In this document: one piece after another, positions 28,961 through 38,226 of the stretch
How positions within the stretch are numbered: position 1 is the stretch's first letter
How the letters are laid out: each line of letters starts with the position of its first letter
Assembly: GCF_019977755.1 (NCBI RefSeq)
Contig: NZ_AP025144.1
Coordinates: forward strand, 3,162,001-3,226,000
Direction of reading: 5' to 3'
Source of the DNA: Vibrio penaeicida
Lineage (GTDB): Bacteria > Pseudomonadota > Gammaproteobacteria > Enterobacterales > Vibrionaceae
Length of the DNA: 64,000 bases
The notes under the pieces: generated by a model
Told to the model about the DNA's origin: nothing
Seen by the model: the letters and a program-made list of their open reading frames with translations, nothing else
The model's database searches: none
Position numbers and translations under genes: made by a program

Positions 28961-30067
28961 ATGAATTTGAAAGGGCTAACGTGGGATCACCCAAGAGGCT
29001 ACCAAGCGCTACAAACCAGCTTAGAGTGGGAACATTGCCCCATAGAGAAATGGGATGTTCAGCCTTTATCTGGATTTGAGGAAACACCACTTCATGAACT
29101 CGCCAGTCATTATGACTTACTCGTTATAGACCATCCTCATTTAGGGCAAGCCATTACCTCTGATTGTTTACAACCCCTTGACGCGCTGCTTTCACCCATG
29201 TGGCTGGAAGAGTTGAAAGCCCATTGTATTGGTCAAGCTGCCCACAGTTATTGGCTCGACAACCACTGCTGGGCACTGCCTTTGGATGCGTCTTCTCAAG
29301 TCATGGCGTATCGCTTAAAGGAAAGAGACACCGCACTAGCCATTAATGGTTGGCTCGACCTTTTACGCACTCGATGTCACTTTCAGCTTTGTTTAGCGGG
29401 TCCTCACTCCACATTGCAGCTTTTGGCTCTTTCTCTTGCAGTAGGCTCAAGCGGTCCTAATAACCATCAATTTATGAGCACTCATGATGGCGTTGAAGCC
29501 GTCGATTTAATGAAATCTTTATTCTTAGCGAGTGTTGCACCGTCCACCTTTCTTAACCCTATTGAGATATTAGATACGCTGAATGACTCAAGTACGTTTG
29601 ACCTGTGCCCGTTTGTCTATGGGTACGTTAACTACAGTCAAGCACCTTCAAGGATCGAAATATGAGCCCCACCAAGCAACATATCAATATTAGGTGGAAC
29701 AGGCATAGCCATTACAAAAAAGTGCTCTGTCACCAATGAGTTACTGCTGTATCTTAAAAATCTGCTCAGTTCTGATATTCAGAACACCTTCATTCCTGAA
29801 TACAACGGGCAGCCGAGTTTCAAGTCCGCATGGAAAAACACCGATGTAAATCAGCCTGTGAATCATTTTTATCACCATGCATATACCACCGTAGATAACG
29901 CTTATTTACGCCCTAGATATACAGGTTACATAGATTTTCAAGATGCAGCCGCACAGCTCATTCGAGAGGGGCTCACTAACCGAGCCTCCTCAAAACAACT
30001 GGTGAAAGACATAAATCTTTTGTATTCAAAAACAAGGAGAAATGAGCATGGAACACGCTCTAAGTGA
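28961..30067 (+). pseudogene. Binding-protein-like cytosolic protein, interrupted by in-frame TGA
   Basis: The reading frame from ATG 28961 stays open to the TAG-free end at 30067 except for one TGA at 29663-29665. Part one (234 aa) starts MNLKGLTWDHPRGYQAL with no signal peptide, then YDLLVIDHPHLGQA, CLQPLDALLS, WALPLDASSQVMAYR. Part two in the same frame reads SILGGTGIAITKKCS, LLLYLKNLLSS, FIPEYNGQPSFKSAW, DAAAQLIREGLTNRASSKQL. Both halves resemble extracellular solute-binding proteins, and GLTWDHPRG openings recall, from memory, alphaproteobacterial proteins next to CoA-transferase genes. A recent nonsense mutation or a base-call error explains the stop. Its end overlaps the CoA-transferase start. 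Confidence 0.7.
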
Positions 30068-31238
30068 TGTCACGATATTGGATTTCTCACAGCTTCTACA
30101 AGGACCTTTTGCTACTCAGTTGCTAGGCGACATGGGGGCCAATGTCATCAAAGTGGAAAGACCCGGTGCTGGGGATTTATTTCGTTCTCTCACCTTTAAA
30201 AATCAATGGGTCGGCGGAAAAGAGAGCCCCAACTTCCTTGCGTGGAACCGAAACAAGCGCTCCATTGCTGCCAACCTAAAATCAGAAGAAGCCAAAGCCA
30301 TTCTCTATCGCTTGGTCGAAAGCGCTGATATCGTCATCGAAAATTTTCGACCTGGCGTCATGGATAGACTGGGTTATGGCTACGACGACCTCAAAGCTAT
30401 CAACCCAAGAATCATTTACTGCTCGGGAACGGGCTACGGAGAATCAGGGCCCTACGTTTCTCGCCCCGGTCAAGATATGTTGGTTCAAGGACTAACAGGG
30501 TTAATGGCCGCGACAGGGCAAGCCGACCACCCACCGACACCTGCGGGTTCTGGCTTTTCAGATCAAGTGGGTGCGATGAATATTGTCTACTCCGTCCTTT
30601 CTGCACTTTATTGGCGAGAGCGTTCAGGCAAGGGGCAAAAGATTGTCGTGAACTTACTGGCCGGCATGCTCGCACATCAGGGTCAAGAAATGCTGATGGC
30701 GATGAATTTCAATCAGGATTTCCAACGACCAAACTCCGGTATTGGTCACCCCGGGATGGATGCGCCCTTTGGTACTTATCCGAGCTCTGATGGATGGGTC
30801 ACCATTGCCATGAGCCCATTTAAGACTCTGGTAAAAGTACTTGGGGATGACAGCCTTTTGCAATTTGACGACCCCGCTATTTTGTTTGATGAACGAGATA
30901 TGGTTTGGAATGAAATCGCCAAAAGAACACAAGCCTTTGATACAAAAAATTTAATGCAAATGATGCTCGAAGAAGACATTTGGTGTGGTGAAGTTAAAAC
31001 GCACTTAGAAGCTGCTGCTGATCCACAAGTTGAGCACCTTGGGTTAATCCAAAACTACGAACACCCACTCGCTGGGAATGTGAAATGTGTCGGACCTGCT
31101 GTCACCATGTCTGAAACACCGCCAAATATTCACAGACCGGCTCCGTTGGTCGGTCAGCATACTCGCGAAGTTTTGCTGGAATTTGGCTTTACCGATGAAG
31201 AAATATCCGCCGCGATAGATTCTGGGCAAATAGCTTAA
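30048..31238 (+). CDS. CaiB/BaiF family (class III) CoA-transferase
   Basis: 396 residues. LSDVTILDFSQLLQGPFATQLLGDMGANVIKVE is the family N-terminus; NKRSIAANLKSEEAKAILYRLVE-SADIVIENFRPGVMDRLG and GYGESGPYVSRPGQDMLVQG follow, with the catalytic Asp in GQDML. It moves CoA between carboxylic acids. I start at ATG 30048, eight bases after GGAG, rather than ATG 30042, which is too close to the SD. Last gene of the cassette; it would activate an acid made from the imported compound. Confidence 0.92.
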   Translation: MEHALSDVTILDFSQLLQGPFATQLLGDMGANVIKVERPGAGDLFRSLTFKNQWVGGKESPNFLAWNRNKRSIAANLKSEEAKAILYRLVESADIVIENFRPGVMDRLGYGYDDLKAINPRIIYCSGTGYGESGPYVSRPGQDMLVQGLTGLMAATGQADHPPTPAGSGFSDQVGAMNIVYSVLSALYWRERSGKGQKIVVNLLAGMLAHQGQEMLMAMNFNQDFQRPNSGIGHPGMDAPFGTYPSSDGWVTIAMSPFKTLVKVLGDDSLLQFDDPAILFDERDMVWNEIAKRTQAFDTKNLMQMMLEEDIWCGEVKTHLEAAADPQVEHLGLIQNYEHPLAGNVKCVGPAVTMSETPPNIHRPAPLVGQHTREVLLEFGFTDEEISAAIDSGQIA

Positions 31239-31358
31239 AGCTCAAGTGCTAAACGATCTCTGGTCAGTTGGTTTTTAAAGCAGTACAATACGCCGCTCAC
31301 TACAACAGTAGTGGCTATAATTTGAACAAATACGAACAAAATAACGAGCGTGAGTGCA
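31239..31358 (+). promoter_or_regulatory. Intergenic region before miaB with -10 TATAAT
   Basis: TATAAT at 31316-31321 lies 38 bp before the miaB start; no clear -35. No terminator is visible after the CoA-transferase gene, so some read-through into miaB is possible. Confidence 0.4.
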
Positions 31359-32783
31359 ATGAGTAAGAAACTGCTAATTAAAACTTGGGGCTGCCAAATG
31401 AACGAATATGATTCGTCAAAAATGGCCGACCTGCTTAATGCCGCCAACGGATACGAGCTAACAGAGGAACCTGAAGAAGCAGACGTTCTATTACTTAACA
31501 CCTGTTCAATCCGAGAAAAAGCGCAAGAGAAAGTCTTCCACCAGCTTGGTCGCTGGAAAACACTGAAAGACAAAAAGCCCGGCGTAGTTATCGGTGTTGG
31601 CGGCTGTGTCGCCACGCAAGAAGGCGACCACATTCGACAACGCGCCCCGTTTGTTGACGTTATTTTTGGTCCACAAACCCTTCACCGTCTTCCGGAGATG
31701 ATCAAATCATCTCACGACAATTCAGCGCCCGTTATGGATATTTCTTTCCCAGAAATAGAGAAATTCGATAACTTACCTGAACCTCGCGCTGAAGGAGCAA
31801 CCGCTTTTGTTTCTATTATGGAAGGGTGCTCTAAATACTGTACTTTTTGTGTAGTACCGTATACCCGTGGCGAAGAAGTCAGCCGCCCAATGGACGATGT
31901 GTTATTTGAAATCGCCCAGTTAGCCGAGCAAGGAGTTCGTGAAGTTAACCTGCTGGGTCAAAACGTAAATGCCTACCGTGGTGCGACTTTTGATGATGAT
32001 ATTTGTAGCTTCGCGGAATTATTGCGCCTTGTTGCGTCTATCGATGGGATTGACCGCATTCGATTTACGACCAGCCACCCGCTTGAATTTACTGACGACA
32101 TCATTGCCGTGTATGAAGATACGCCGGAGTTGGTGAGCTTCCTTCACCTGCCTGTACAAAGTGGTTCCGATCGCATTTTGACGATGATGAAGCGTCCGCA
32201 TACCGCTATCGAATACAAATCCATTATTCGTAAGCTGAGAAAAGCGCGCCCAGAAATTCAAATCAGCTCCGACTTTATCGTGGCGTTTCCTGGAGAATCG
32301 GATAAAGATTTCCAAGACACAATGAAGCTGATTAAACAAGTCGACTTCGATATGAGCTTTAGCTTCATATACTCAGCTCGACCGGGAACACCAGCAGCAG
32401 ACTATCCGTGTGACGTCAGCGAGCAAACTAAAAAAGAACGCCTTTACGAATTGCAGCAACAAATCAATACTCAAGCAATGCGATACTCCCGTTTGATGAT
32501 GGGCACTGAACAGCGTATTCTTGTCGAAGGTGTATCTAAGAAAAACATGATGGAACTTCGTGGCCGTACGGAGAACAACCGAGTGGTTAACTTCGAAGGC
32601 CCTGCAGAACTCATCGGTCAGTTTGTCGACGTCAATATCGTTGATGTATTCGCGAATTCACTTCGCGGCGAACTGATACGAACTGAAAAAGAAATGAACC
32701 TTCGCGTGGTGACCTCTCCATCGGCAATGATGGAAAAAACCCGCAAGGAAGATGAGCTAGGTGTAGCAACCTTTACACCATAA
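31359..32783 (+). CDS. miaB: tRNA-2-methylthio-N6-dimethylallyladenosine synthase
   Basis: Radical-SAM methylthiotransferase that converts i6A37 to ms2i6A37 in tRNAs reading U-starting codons. 474 residues: UPF0004 domain with three cluster Cys ([39 protein letters not shown]), radical-SAM CxxxCxxC in [30 protein letters not shown]-terminal TRAM ([24 protein letters not shown]). ATG 31359 gives [12 protein letters not shown], the canonical start. Confidence 0.97.
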   Translation: MSKKLLIKTWGCQMNEYDSSKMADLLNAANGYELTEEPEEADVLLLNTCSIREKAQEKVFHQLGRWKTLKDKKPGVVIGVGGCVATQEGDHIRQRAPFVDVIFGPQTLHRLPEMIKSSHDNSAPVMDISFPEIEKFDNLPEPRAEGATAFVSIMEGCSKYCTFCVVPYTRGEEVSRPMDDVLFEIAQLAEQGVREVNLLGQNVNAYRGATFDDDICSFAELLRLVASIDGIDRIRFTTSHPLEFTDDIIAVYEDTPELVSFLHLPVQSGSDRILTMMKRPHTAIEYKSIIRKLRKARPEIQISSDFIVAFPGESDKDFQDTMKLIKQVDFDMSFSFIYSARPGTPAADYPCDVSEQTKKERLYELQQQINTQAMRYSRLMMGTEQRILVEGVSKKNMMELRGRTENNRVVNFEGPAELIGQFVDVNIVDVFANSLRGELIRTEKEMNLRVVTSPSAMMEKTRKEDELGVATFTP

Positions 32784-32806
32784 GCTTACAGATTAAATAA
32801 CCATGT

Positions 32807-32834
32807 AGAGCCCGGTCGAAGTCGGGCTTTATTG
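32807..32834 (+). terminator. Weak terminator/attenuator between miaB and phoL
   Basis: AGCCCG(G)/(T)CGGGCT hairpin with short loop followed by TTATTGT. The T-run is poor, so partial read-through is likely. Confidence 0.55.
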
Positions 32835-32857
32835 TCATGGTTTAATGTGAGGCAGCA

Positions 32858-33967
32858 TTGAGTAATAAAATCGTCACTCTAGAAATCGATCTAGAACCTT
32901 CAGACAACCGTCGCTTGTCCAGCCTTTGTGGTCCTTTCGACGACAATATCAAACATTTAGAACGCCGACTTGGTGTAGAAATAAACCATCGTAGCAACTT
33001 CTTTTCCGTTGTGGGTAAACCCCATACCGCCTCGGCTGCGCTGGATATCATCAAATCTTTATATGTTGAGACCGCGCCAGTTAAAGGCCAAGTTACCGAC
33101 ATCGAACCTGAATTGATTCACCTTGCCATCAAAGAGTCGGGCGTATTGGAGCAATCCACTGAATCTGCTATCGAGCATGGTAAAGAAGTCTTTATCAAAA
33201 CCAAAAAAGGCGTGATCAAGCCGCGTACACCCAACCAAGGACAGTACTTGGTTAATATGGTGACTCACGACATCAGCTTCGGCATCGGACCTGCAGGTAC
33301 AGGTAAAACCTATCTAGCCGTTGCAGCGGCTGTTGATGCTTTGGAGCGACAAGAGATTCGACGAATCCTTCTTACTCGCCCTGCAGTAGAAGCTGGTGAA
33401 AAATTAGGCTTTTTGCCCGGTGATTTGAGCCAAAAAGTCGACCCTTACTTACGCCCTCTATACGATGCTTTGTTTGAAATGCTTGGTTTTGAACGCGTTG
33501 AAAAACTCATAGAGCGTAACGTTATTGAAGTGGCCCCACTCGCCTACATGCGTGGTCGCACACTCAATGATGCCTTTATCATTCTCGATGAAAGCCAAAA
33601 CACGACTGTTGAGCAGATGAAAATGTTCCTGACGCGTATCGGCTTTAACTCACGAGCGGTGATTACCGGTGACGTAACCCAAATTGATTTACCTCGTGGT
33701 GCAAAGTCTGGTCTTCGTCATGCTATCGAAGTATTAAGTGAAGTTGATGAAATAAGCTTCAACTTCTTCCTGTCTGATGATGTAGTGCGACACCCAGTAG
33801 TTGCTCGTATTGTTAACGCATATGAGAAGTGGGAAGCCAAAGATCAAAAAGAACGAAAAGAATACGAAAAGCGCAAGCGTGAAGAGCGGGAAGCAAAACT
33901 ACTTGAAACCCAAAGCGCCGAGCTTTTGCCACAATCGATTAGCGCAGCACAATCGGTAAGTAAATAA
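32858..33967 (+). CDS. phoL: PhoH-like ATPase YbeZ/PhoL
   Basis: 369 residues. KH-like N-terminal part ([16 protein letters not shown]), then P-loop [52 protein letters not shown] and Walker [12 protein letters not shown]. Works with YbeY in ribosome quality control and RNA processing. TTG start at 32858 with GTGAGG five bases upstream. Its stop overlaps the ybeY ATG by one base. A charged Glu/Lys tail ([19 protein letters not shown]) is typical. Confidence 0.95.
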   Translation: MSNKIVTLEIDLEPSDNRRLSSLCGPFDDNIKHLERRLGVEINHRSNFFSVVGKPHTASAALDIIKSLYVETAPVKGQVTDIEPELIHLAIKESGVLEQSTESAIEHGKEVFIKTKKGVIKPRTPNQGQYLVNMVTHDISFGIGPAGTGKTYLAVAAAVDALERQEIRRILLTRPAVEAGEKLGFLPGDLSQKVDPYLRPLYDALFEMLGFERVEKLIERNVIEVAPLAYMRGRTLNDAFIILDESQNTTVEQMKMFLTRIGFNSRAVITGDVTQIDLPRGAKSGLRHAIEVLSEVDEISFNFFLSDDVVRHPVVARIVNAYEKWEAKDQKERKEYEKRKREEREAKLLETQSAELLPQSISAAQSVSK

Positions 33968-34431
33968 TGACCATCGAACTTGATCTTCAACTCGCGGTCG
34001 AAAATGAAGGTGGACTTCCTTCACAAGAAGACTTTCAAATGTGGCTAGATAAGACCATCCCTCTTTTCCAGCCCCAAGCCGAAGTGACCATTCGCATTGT
34101 GGACGTCGAAGAAAGCCAACAGCTTAACCACGAATACCGAGGCAAAGACAAACCAACAAATGTACTTTCATTTCCATTTGAAGTCCCTCCGGGCATCGAG
34201 ATGGATTTGCTTGGTGACTTGATAATATGCCGACAAGTGGTTGAACTGGAAGCAAAAGAACAAGATAAAAATGCCACCTCGCACTGGGCGCATATGGTTG
34301 TACATGGTAGCTTGCATCTGTTAGGTTATGATCATATCGAAGACGAGGAAGCAGAAGAAATGGAAGCCCTCGAGACCGAAATTATGCAATCTATGGGCTT
34401 CGAAGACCCATATTTAGCAGAAAAGCAGTAG
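33967..34431 (+). CDS. ybeY: Endoribonuclease YbeY
   Basis: 154 residues. Metal-binding motif [11 protein letters not shown] (H-x3-H-x5-H) and [12 protein letters not shown] are diagnostic for this single-strand endoribonuclease involved in 16S rRNA 3'-end maturation and ribosome quality control. TAATG junction with phoL suggests coupled translation. Confidence 0.97.
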   Translation: MTIELDLQLAVENEGGLPSQEDFQMWLDKTIPLFQPQAEVTIRIVDVEESQQLNHEYRGKDKPTNVLSFPFEVPPGIEMDLLGDLIICRQVVELEAKEQDKNATSHWAHMVVHGSLHLLGYDHIEDEEAEEMEALETEIMQSMGFEDPYLAEKQ

Positions 34432-34507
34432 CCTTCAAACTGAACGACAAATAAGGCTGCTTTAAGTGTGCTATCACACATCTGATAGCGTTAACGATTG
34501 AGAAATC

Positions 34508-35413
34508 ATGAACGAAGACAATTCGACCTCTTCTACGGAAGGGAAGAAAGAAAAAACTGAAGGTCCGAGTAGAAAGTCCTTCTTTGAACGCCTTGGTCAG
34601 CTATTTCAAGGTGAACCGAAAGATCGTCAGGAGCTAGTTGATGTCATTCGGGACTCTGAAATAAACGAACTGATTGACCATGACACGCGAGATATGCTCG
34701 AAGGTGTTATGGAAATCGCCGAAACGCGAGTAAGGGACATCATGCTCCCACGTTCGCAAATGGTCACTGTTGAGCGAACTCATGTACTCGATGATTTAGT
34801 CGCTTTGATCACTGATGCACAGCACTCCCGCTACCCAGTTATCAGTGAAGACAAAGACCATGTGGAAGGCATTCTGTTAGCGAAGGACTTATTAAAATAC
34901 TTAGGTTCGGACAGTGCTCCATTCGATATAGAGCAGGTAATACGCCCTGCTGTCGTCGTTCCAGAAAGCAAACGCGTCGATCGACTGCTAAAAGAGTTCC
35001 GAGAGGAACGTTATCACATGGCAATTGTCGTAGATGAGTTCGGTGGAGTTTCTGGGCTGGTAACCATTGAAGATATCTTGGAAGAGATCGTTGGCGAAAT
35101 CGAAGATGAATTCGATGACGAAGAAGAAACCGATATCAAGAAATTGAGTAAACACACCTACGCCGTTAAAGCTTTGACCACCATCGAAGACTTTAATGAA
35201 ACGTTCGGCACCACCTTTAGCGATGAAGAAGTGGATACGGTCGGCGGCATGGTGATGACCAGCTTCGGACACCTACCTACACGCGGAGAAGTGGTCGAAA
35301 TTGAGCATTATTTGTTTAAGGTTACCGCTGCAGACAACCGCCGTGTCGTTCAACTTCAGGTTACCGTCCCTGATGAGGAGCCTCTTCCTGCTGAAGAGGA
35401 TTTAAGTAGCTAA
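34508..35413 (+). CDS. corC: CNNM/CorC-type CBS-domain protein YbeX
   Basis: 301 residues: two CBS repeats ([91 protein letters not shown]) and the C-terminal CorC_HlyC domain ([28 protein letters not shown]). Named for Mg/Co efflux; a ribosome-related role with YbeY/YbeZ is suggested in E. coli. No membrane segment. In the order phoL-ybeY-corC-lnt, as in enterobacteria. Confidence 0.95.
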   Translation: MNEDNSTSSTEGKKEKTEGPSRKSFFERLGQLFQGEPKDRQELVDVIRDSEINELIDHDTRDMLEGVMEIAETRVRDIMLPRSQMVTVERTHVLDDLVALITDAQHSRYPVISEDKDHVEGILLAKDLLKYLGSDSAPFDIEQVIRPAVVVPESKRVDRLLKEFREERYHMAIVVDEFGGVSGLVTIEDILEEIVGEIEDEFDDEEETDIKKLSKHTYAVKALTTIEDFNETFGTTFSDEEVDTVGGMVMTSFGHLPTRGEVVEIEHYLFKVTAADNRRVVQLQVTVPDEEPLPAEEDLSS

Positions 35414-35466
35414 CCTGAGTTTAGGTTAACCAAGTAGCCAAATGCTACAACGATAATAAGACGAAG

Positions 35467-36993
35467 ATGATAACAATACTAAATCATCGCCTCGTGCGGC
35501 CGCTTGCGGCCGCTTTTGTTGGGGCACTGACTACGCTTGCTTTTGCACCTTACCAACTCTGGCCCGTGGCTATTCTCAGCCCGCTCCTACTTCTTCTGCT
35601 TTTAGAAAAACAAACGACCAAACAAGCGTTAGCTATCGGATTTAGCTGGGGAATTGGGCAGTTTGCCATAGGCATTAGCTGGGTTCACATCAGTATCGAT
35701 ACATTTGGTGGGTTACCCAAATTCGCCAGTTTAGCGTTGATGTTTTTGCTGGTCAGTTATCTCTCGATTTACCCTGCTCTATTTGCTGCCGTACTCAATC
35801 GGTGGTTTCCAAACGCTAATCTCGTCCGCTTTTTACTCGCGGCTCCATCTCTATGGCTCATTAATGAATGGCTAAGAGGTTGGGTAATGACTGGTTTTCC
35901 GTGGCTATGGCTTGGGTACAGCCAAGTAGACTCCCCACTCAGTGTCTTTGCCCCTATAGGTGGCGTAGACAGCATAAGCTATATAATCTGGCTAATCACA
36001 GGAGCTATCACTCTCGCGCTCACACAGAAACGATGGCACTTCTTAGCCCTCCCAATCGGACTCTTTGCGCTTGCAGGTGCTCTTAACCTTGTTCATTGGG
36101 TAGAAGAAGACAAAGACAACACGACTAAGTTCGCGTTGATACAAGGGAACATTTCTCAGGAACTCAAATGGCTGCCCAGTCAGCGCTGGCCCACCATTAT
36201 GAAATACATGGATCTGACTCGTGAAAACTGGGATGCAGATGTCGTCATTTGGCCTGAAGCCGCTATACCTGCATTTGAAAATGAATTGCCTTCTTTCCTT
36301 AGCAATTTAGACAGTGCAGGGCGCTTAAACCAAAGTGGCATCATAACGGGTATTGTAACCTCAACCAGCCGAGAAAATTTCTACAATAGCGTGATAGCTA
36401 TTGGGCAGAATGAGCAAGAACAATACAACCCTAAATCTCAGCCCAAATACCACAAACATCACCTACTTCCTTTTGGTGAGTTTGTGCCTTTTGGTGACAT
36501 TCTTCGCCCTATTGCACCATTCTTTAATTTACCAATGTCGTCATTCAGCCGAGGTGGTTTCGTACAGGAAAACATCGAAGCCAATGGACGTCACTTCGCG
36601 CCGGCGCTCTGTTATGAGATCATTTTCAACGAACAAGTTCGCCAGAACATCACGGAAGAGACCGACTACATACTCACCCTTTCAAACGACGCTTGGTTTG
36701 GTGATTCTATTGGACCTCACCAACATATGGAAATCGCGCAAATGCGAGCACTCGAACTAGGCCGACCTGTCGTCAGAGCAACCAACAACGGCGTAACAGC
36801 GATTACCGATTACAAAGGCAAGATCATTCACCAAGTGCCACAATTTAAAACAGAAGTGTTAACGGCGGAAGTGAGTTCAGCAACTGGCATGACTCCGTAT
36901 AGAATATTGGGCATTTGGCCCTTGTATTTAATTGTGTTGCTTTCTTTGTCAGTATCACATTTTTATGTGAAGCGAGCCGAAAAAACCATGTAA
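35467..36993 (+). CDS. lnt: Apolipoprotein N-acyltransferase
   Basis: 508 residues. N-terminal half is multi-helical membrane domain (seven or so segments to ~residue 200), then a periplasmic nitrilase domain whose catalytic triad is visible: Glu in WPEAAIP, Lys in [17 protein letters not shown] region and Cys in [17 protein letters not shown]-type loop reads [16 protein letters not shown]. Adds the third acyl chain to lipoproteins; several lipoproteins (LolB, LptE, RlpA and two small ones) are encoded nearby. Confidence 0.96.
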   Translation: MITILNHRLVRPLAAAFVGALTTLAFAPYQLWPVAILSPLLLLLLLEKQTTKQALAIGFSWGIGQFAIGISWVHISIDTFGGLPKFASLALMFLLVSYLSIYPALFAAVLNRWFPNANLVRFLLAAPSLWLINEWLRGWVMTGFPWLWLGYSQVDSPLSVFAPIGGVDSISYIIWLITGAITLALTQKRWHFLALPIGLFALAGALNLVHWVEEDKDNTTKFALIQGNISQELKWLPSQRWPTIMKYMDLTRENWDADVVIWPEAAIPAFENELPSFLSNLDSAGRLNQSGIITGIVTSTSRENFYNSVIAIGQNEQEQYNPKSQPKYHKHHLLPFGEFVPFGDILRPIAPFFNLPMSSFSRGGFVQENIEANGRHFAPALCYEIIFNEQVRQNITEETDYILTLSNDAWFGDSIGPHQHMEIAQMRALELGRPVVRATNNGVTAITDYKGKIIHQVPQFKTEVLTAEVSSATGMTPYRILGIWPLYLIVLLSLSVSHFYVKRAEKTM

Positions 36994-37058
36994 TATCTTG
37001 ATGATAATTTTATTTTTAGGATTATGAGCGCTCAAAAAAAGTAAAACAGGATTTTACA

Positions 37059-37616
37059 GTGAATAAACTCACTTCTTGTGCAGCCCTAGTGTCGTCCATT
37101 GTATTAGTCTCAGGCTGTCAAACAACAAAGCTCGCAGATCCAGTTGGCAATGGTGCAGCATTGGTTCCCGTTGTTGTCTACATGAGTAATACAGTCAAGT
37201 ATCCATGTCATGCCATCTCTTTTGCATTTGGCGACGATAGCAGACGCTTCTATACCAATCTGGAGGAACTAAAAGAGTTAGAAGACGGAGATTACTCTCA
37301 ATACGGTGGATATGGTTTACTTACCGATATCCCGCCGGGTGACTACTCCATCACAGAAGCTAGATGTCATATGCAGCCAGGGTACTTAATTAACGGTACT
37401 TCGACTTATATGGCATTTCCAATTACTTTAGATGTCACTATTACTCCAAATACTGTTCAATTGGTAAATGGGGGAATATTGGGACACGGAGCTACCGATA
37501 CAAGATCGAGATTTGACGTCAAGTGGTACGATTGGGGAGATGAAGGCGGTCAGTTTGCTCTAAACATGTTCCTACAACAAGCGGACCTTCCCGACGGCTG
37601 GACAATAGCGAAATAA
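37059..37616 (+). CDS. Predicted lipoprotein of unknown function
   Basis: 185 residues from GTG 37059. Signal peptide CAALVSSIVLVSGC with lipobox VSGC; residue after Cys is Gln, so outer-membrane sorting is likely. The mature part holds two further Cys (YPCHAISF, EARCHMQPG), acidic patches and aromatic residues (GDYSQYGGYGLLTDIPPGDYSI), suggesting a small beta-domain with a disulfide. I do not recognise a family. Its AT-rich codons and its position inside the otherwise conserved lnt-ybeL-leuS run mark it as a probable accessory insertion. Confidence 0.7.
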   Translation: MNKLTSCAALVSSIVLVSGCQTTKLADPVGNGAALVPVVVYMSNTVKYPCHAISFAFGDDSRRFYTNLEELKELEDGDYSQYGGYGLLTDIPPGDYSITEARCHMQPGYLINGTSTYMAFPITLDVTITPNTVQLVNGGILGHGATDTRSRFDVKWYDWGDEGGQFALNMFLQQADLPDGWTIAK

Positions 37617-37627
37617 AACAGCTAATT

Positions 37628-38116
37628 TTATGGCTTCAACGCTTGTCGTGTGAAGCCTGTATTGCCGCACTTCTTACAAGGTGGAATCAATGTGGCGTGA
37701 TTAAAATACGATTTATCACCGCATTCATCGCAAACAAGATACCCAAGCCCGATCACTTCACCTGTTTGATATAACCCTTTGTGCTCCAAATCTAAAAACA
37801 GCTCTTGCCACTCCACCTTGGTTCTATCGGTAATGTCTAACAGCCCCTCCCAAACGGAATCGGCAATTAATCGATAAAAAGGGCTTTCGGGGAAGGTATC
37901 TTTACTTTGTTGATAATTTTGAGCAAATTCACTGAGATCCGAACGGACATAAGCGGAGACAAGAGAAAGTTCATCTTTAGTCATATCGCTAGCAGCAGCA
38001 ACGACCTGAGACGATGTTTCCAAGACACGTTCCAACTCCTCAGGGCTATGTTTTAACGTATCAGTAACCTCTTCTAGGAACGCTTCATAACGGGCTTTAC
38101 GCTCAGGCATAAACAA
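37628..38116 (-). CDS. ybeL: Zinc-ribbon protein, YbeL/DUF1451 family
   Basis: 162 residues. Helical N-terminal two thirds (YEAFLEEVTDTLKHSPEELE) and a C-terminal zinc ribbon with CxxC pairs (LVCDECGDKSYF and PPCKKCGNTGFTR). This is the DUF1451 layout; E. coli YbeL lies next to leuS as here. Function unknown. Convergent with the lipoprotein gene and divergent from leuS. Confidence 0.9.
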   Translation of the reverse strand: MFMPERKARYEAFLEEVTDTLKHSPEELERVLETSSQVVAAASDMTKDELSLVSAYVRSDLSEFAQNYQQSKDTFPESPFYRLIADSVWEGLLDITDRTKVEWQELFLDLEHKGLYQTGEVIGLGYLVCDECGDKSYFNHATLIPPCKKCGNTGFTRQALKP

Positions 38117-38226
38117 CCTCCGTGCATTGACTATTGTTGACTGTCTTTCCTTTATGTATTCTATGCTGATCTATCACCGTCTGATCTAACCGATCTCACA
38201 AATTCCAAGATAACCGGATATCATCG

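Noticed and set aside
29663..29665. TGA as a selenocysteine codon
   Set aside because: No SECIS-like hairpin seen just downstream and the family is not known to use selenium.
29858..30067. Separate 69-codon gene after the broken binding-like gene
   Set aside because: It is in the same frame as 28961-29665 and continues its similarity; it is the tail of the interrupted gene.
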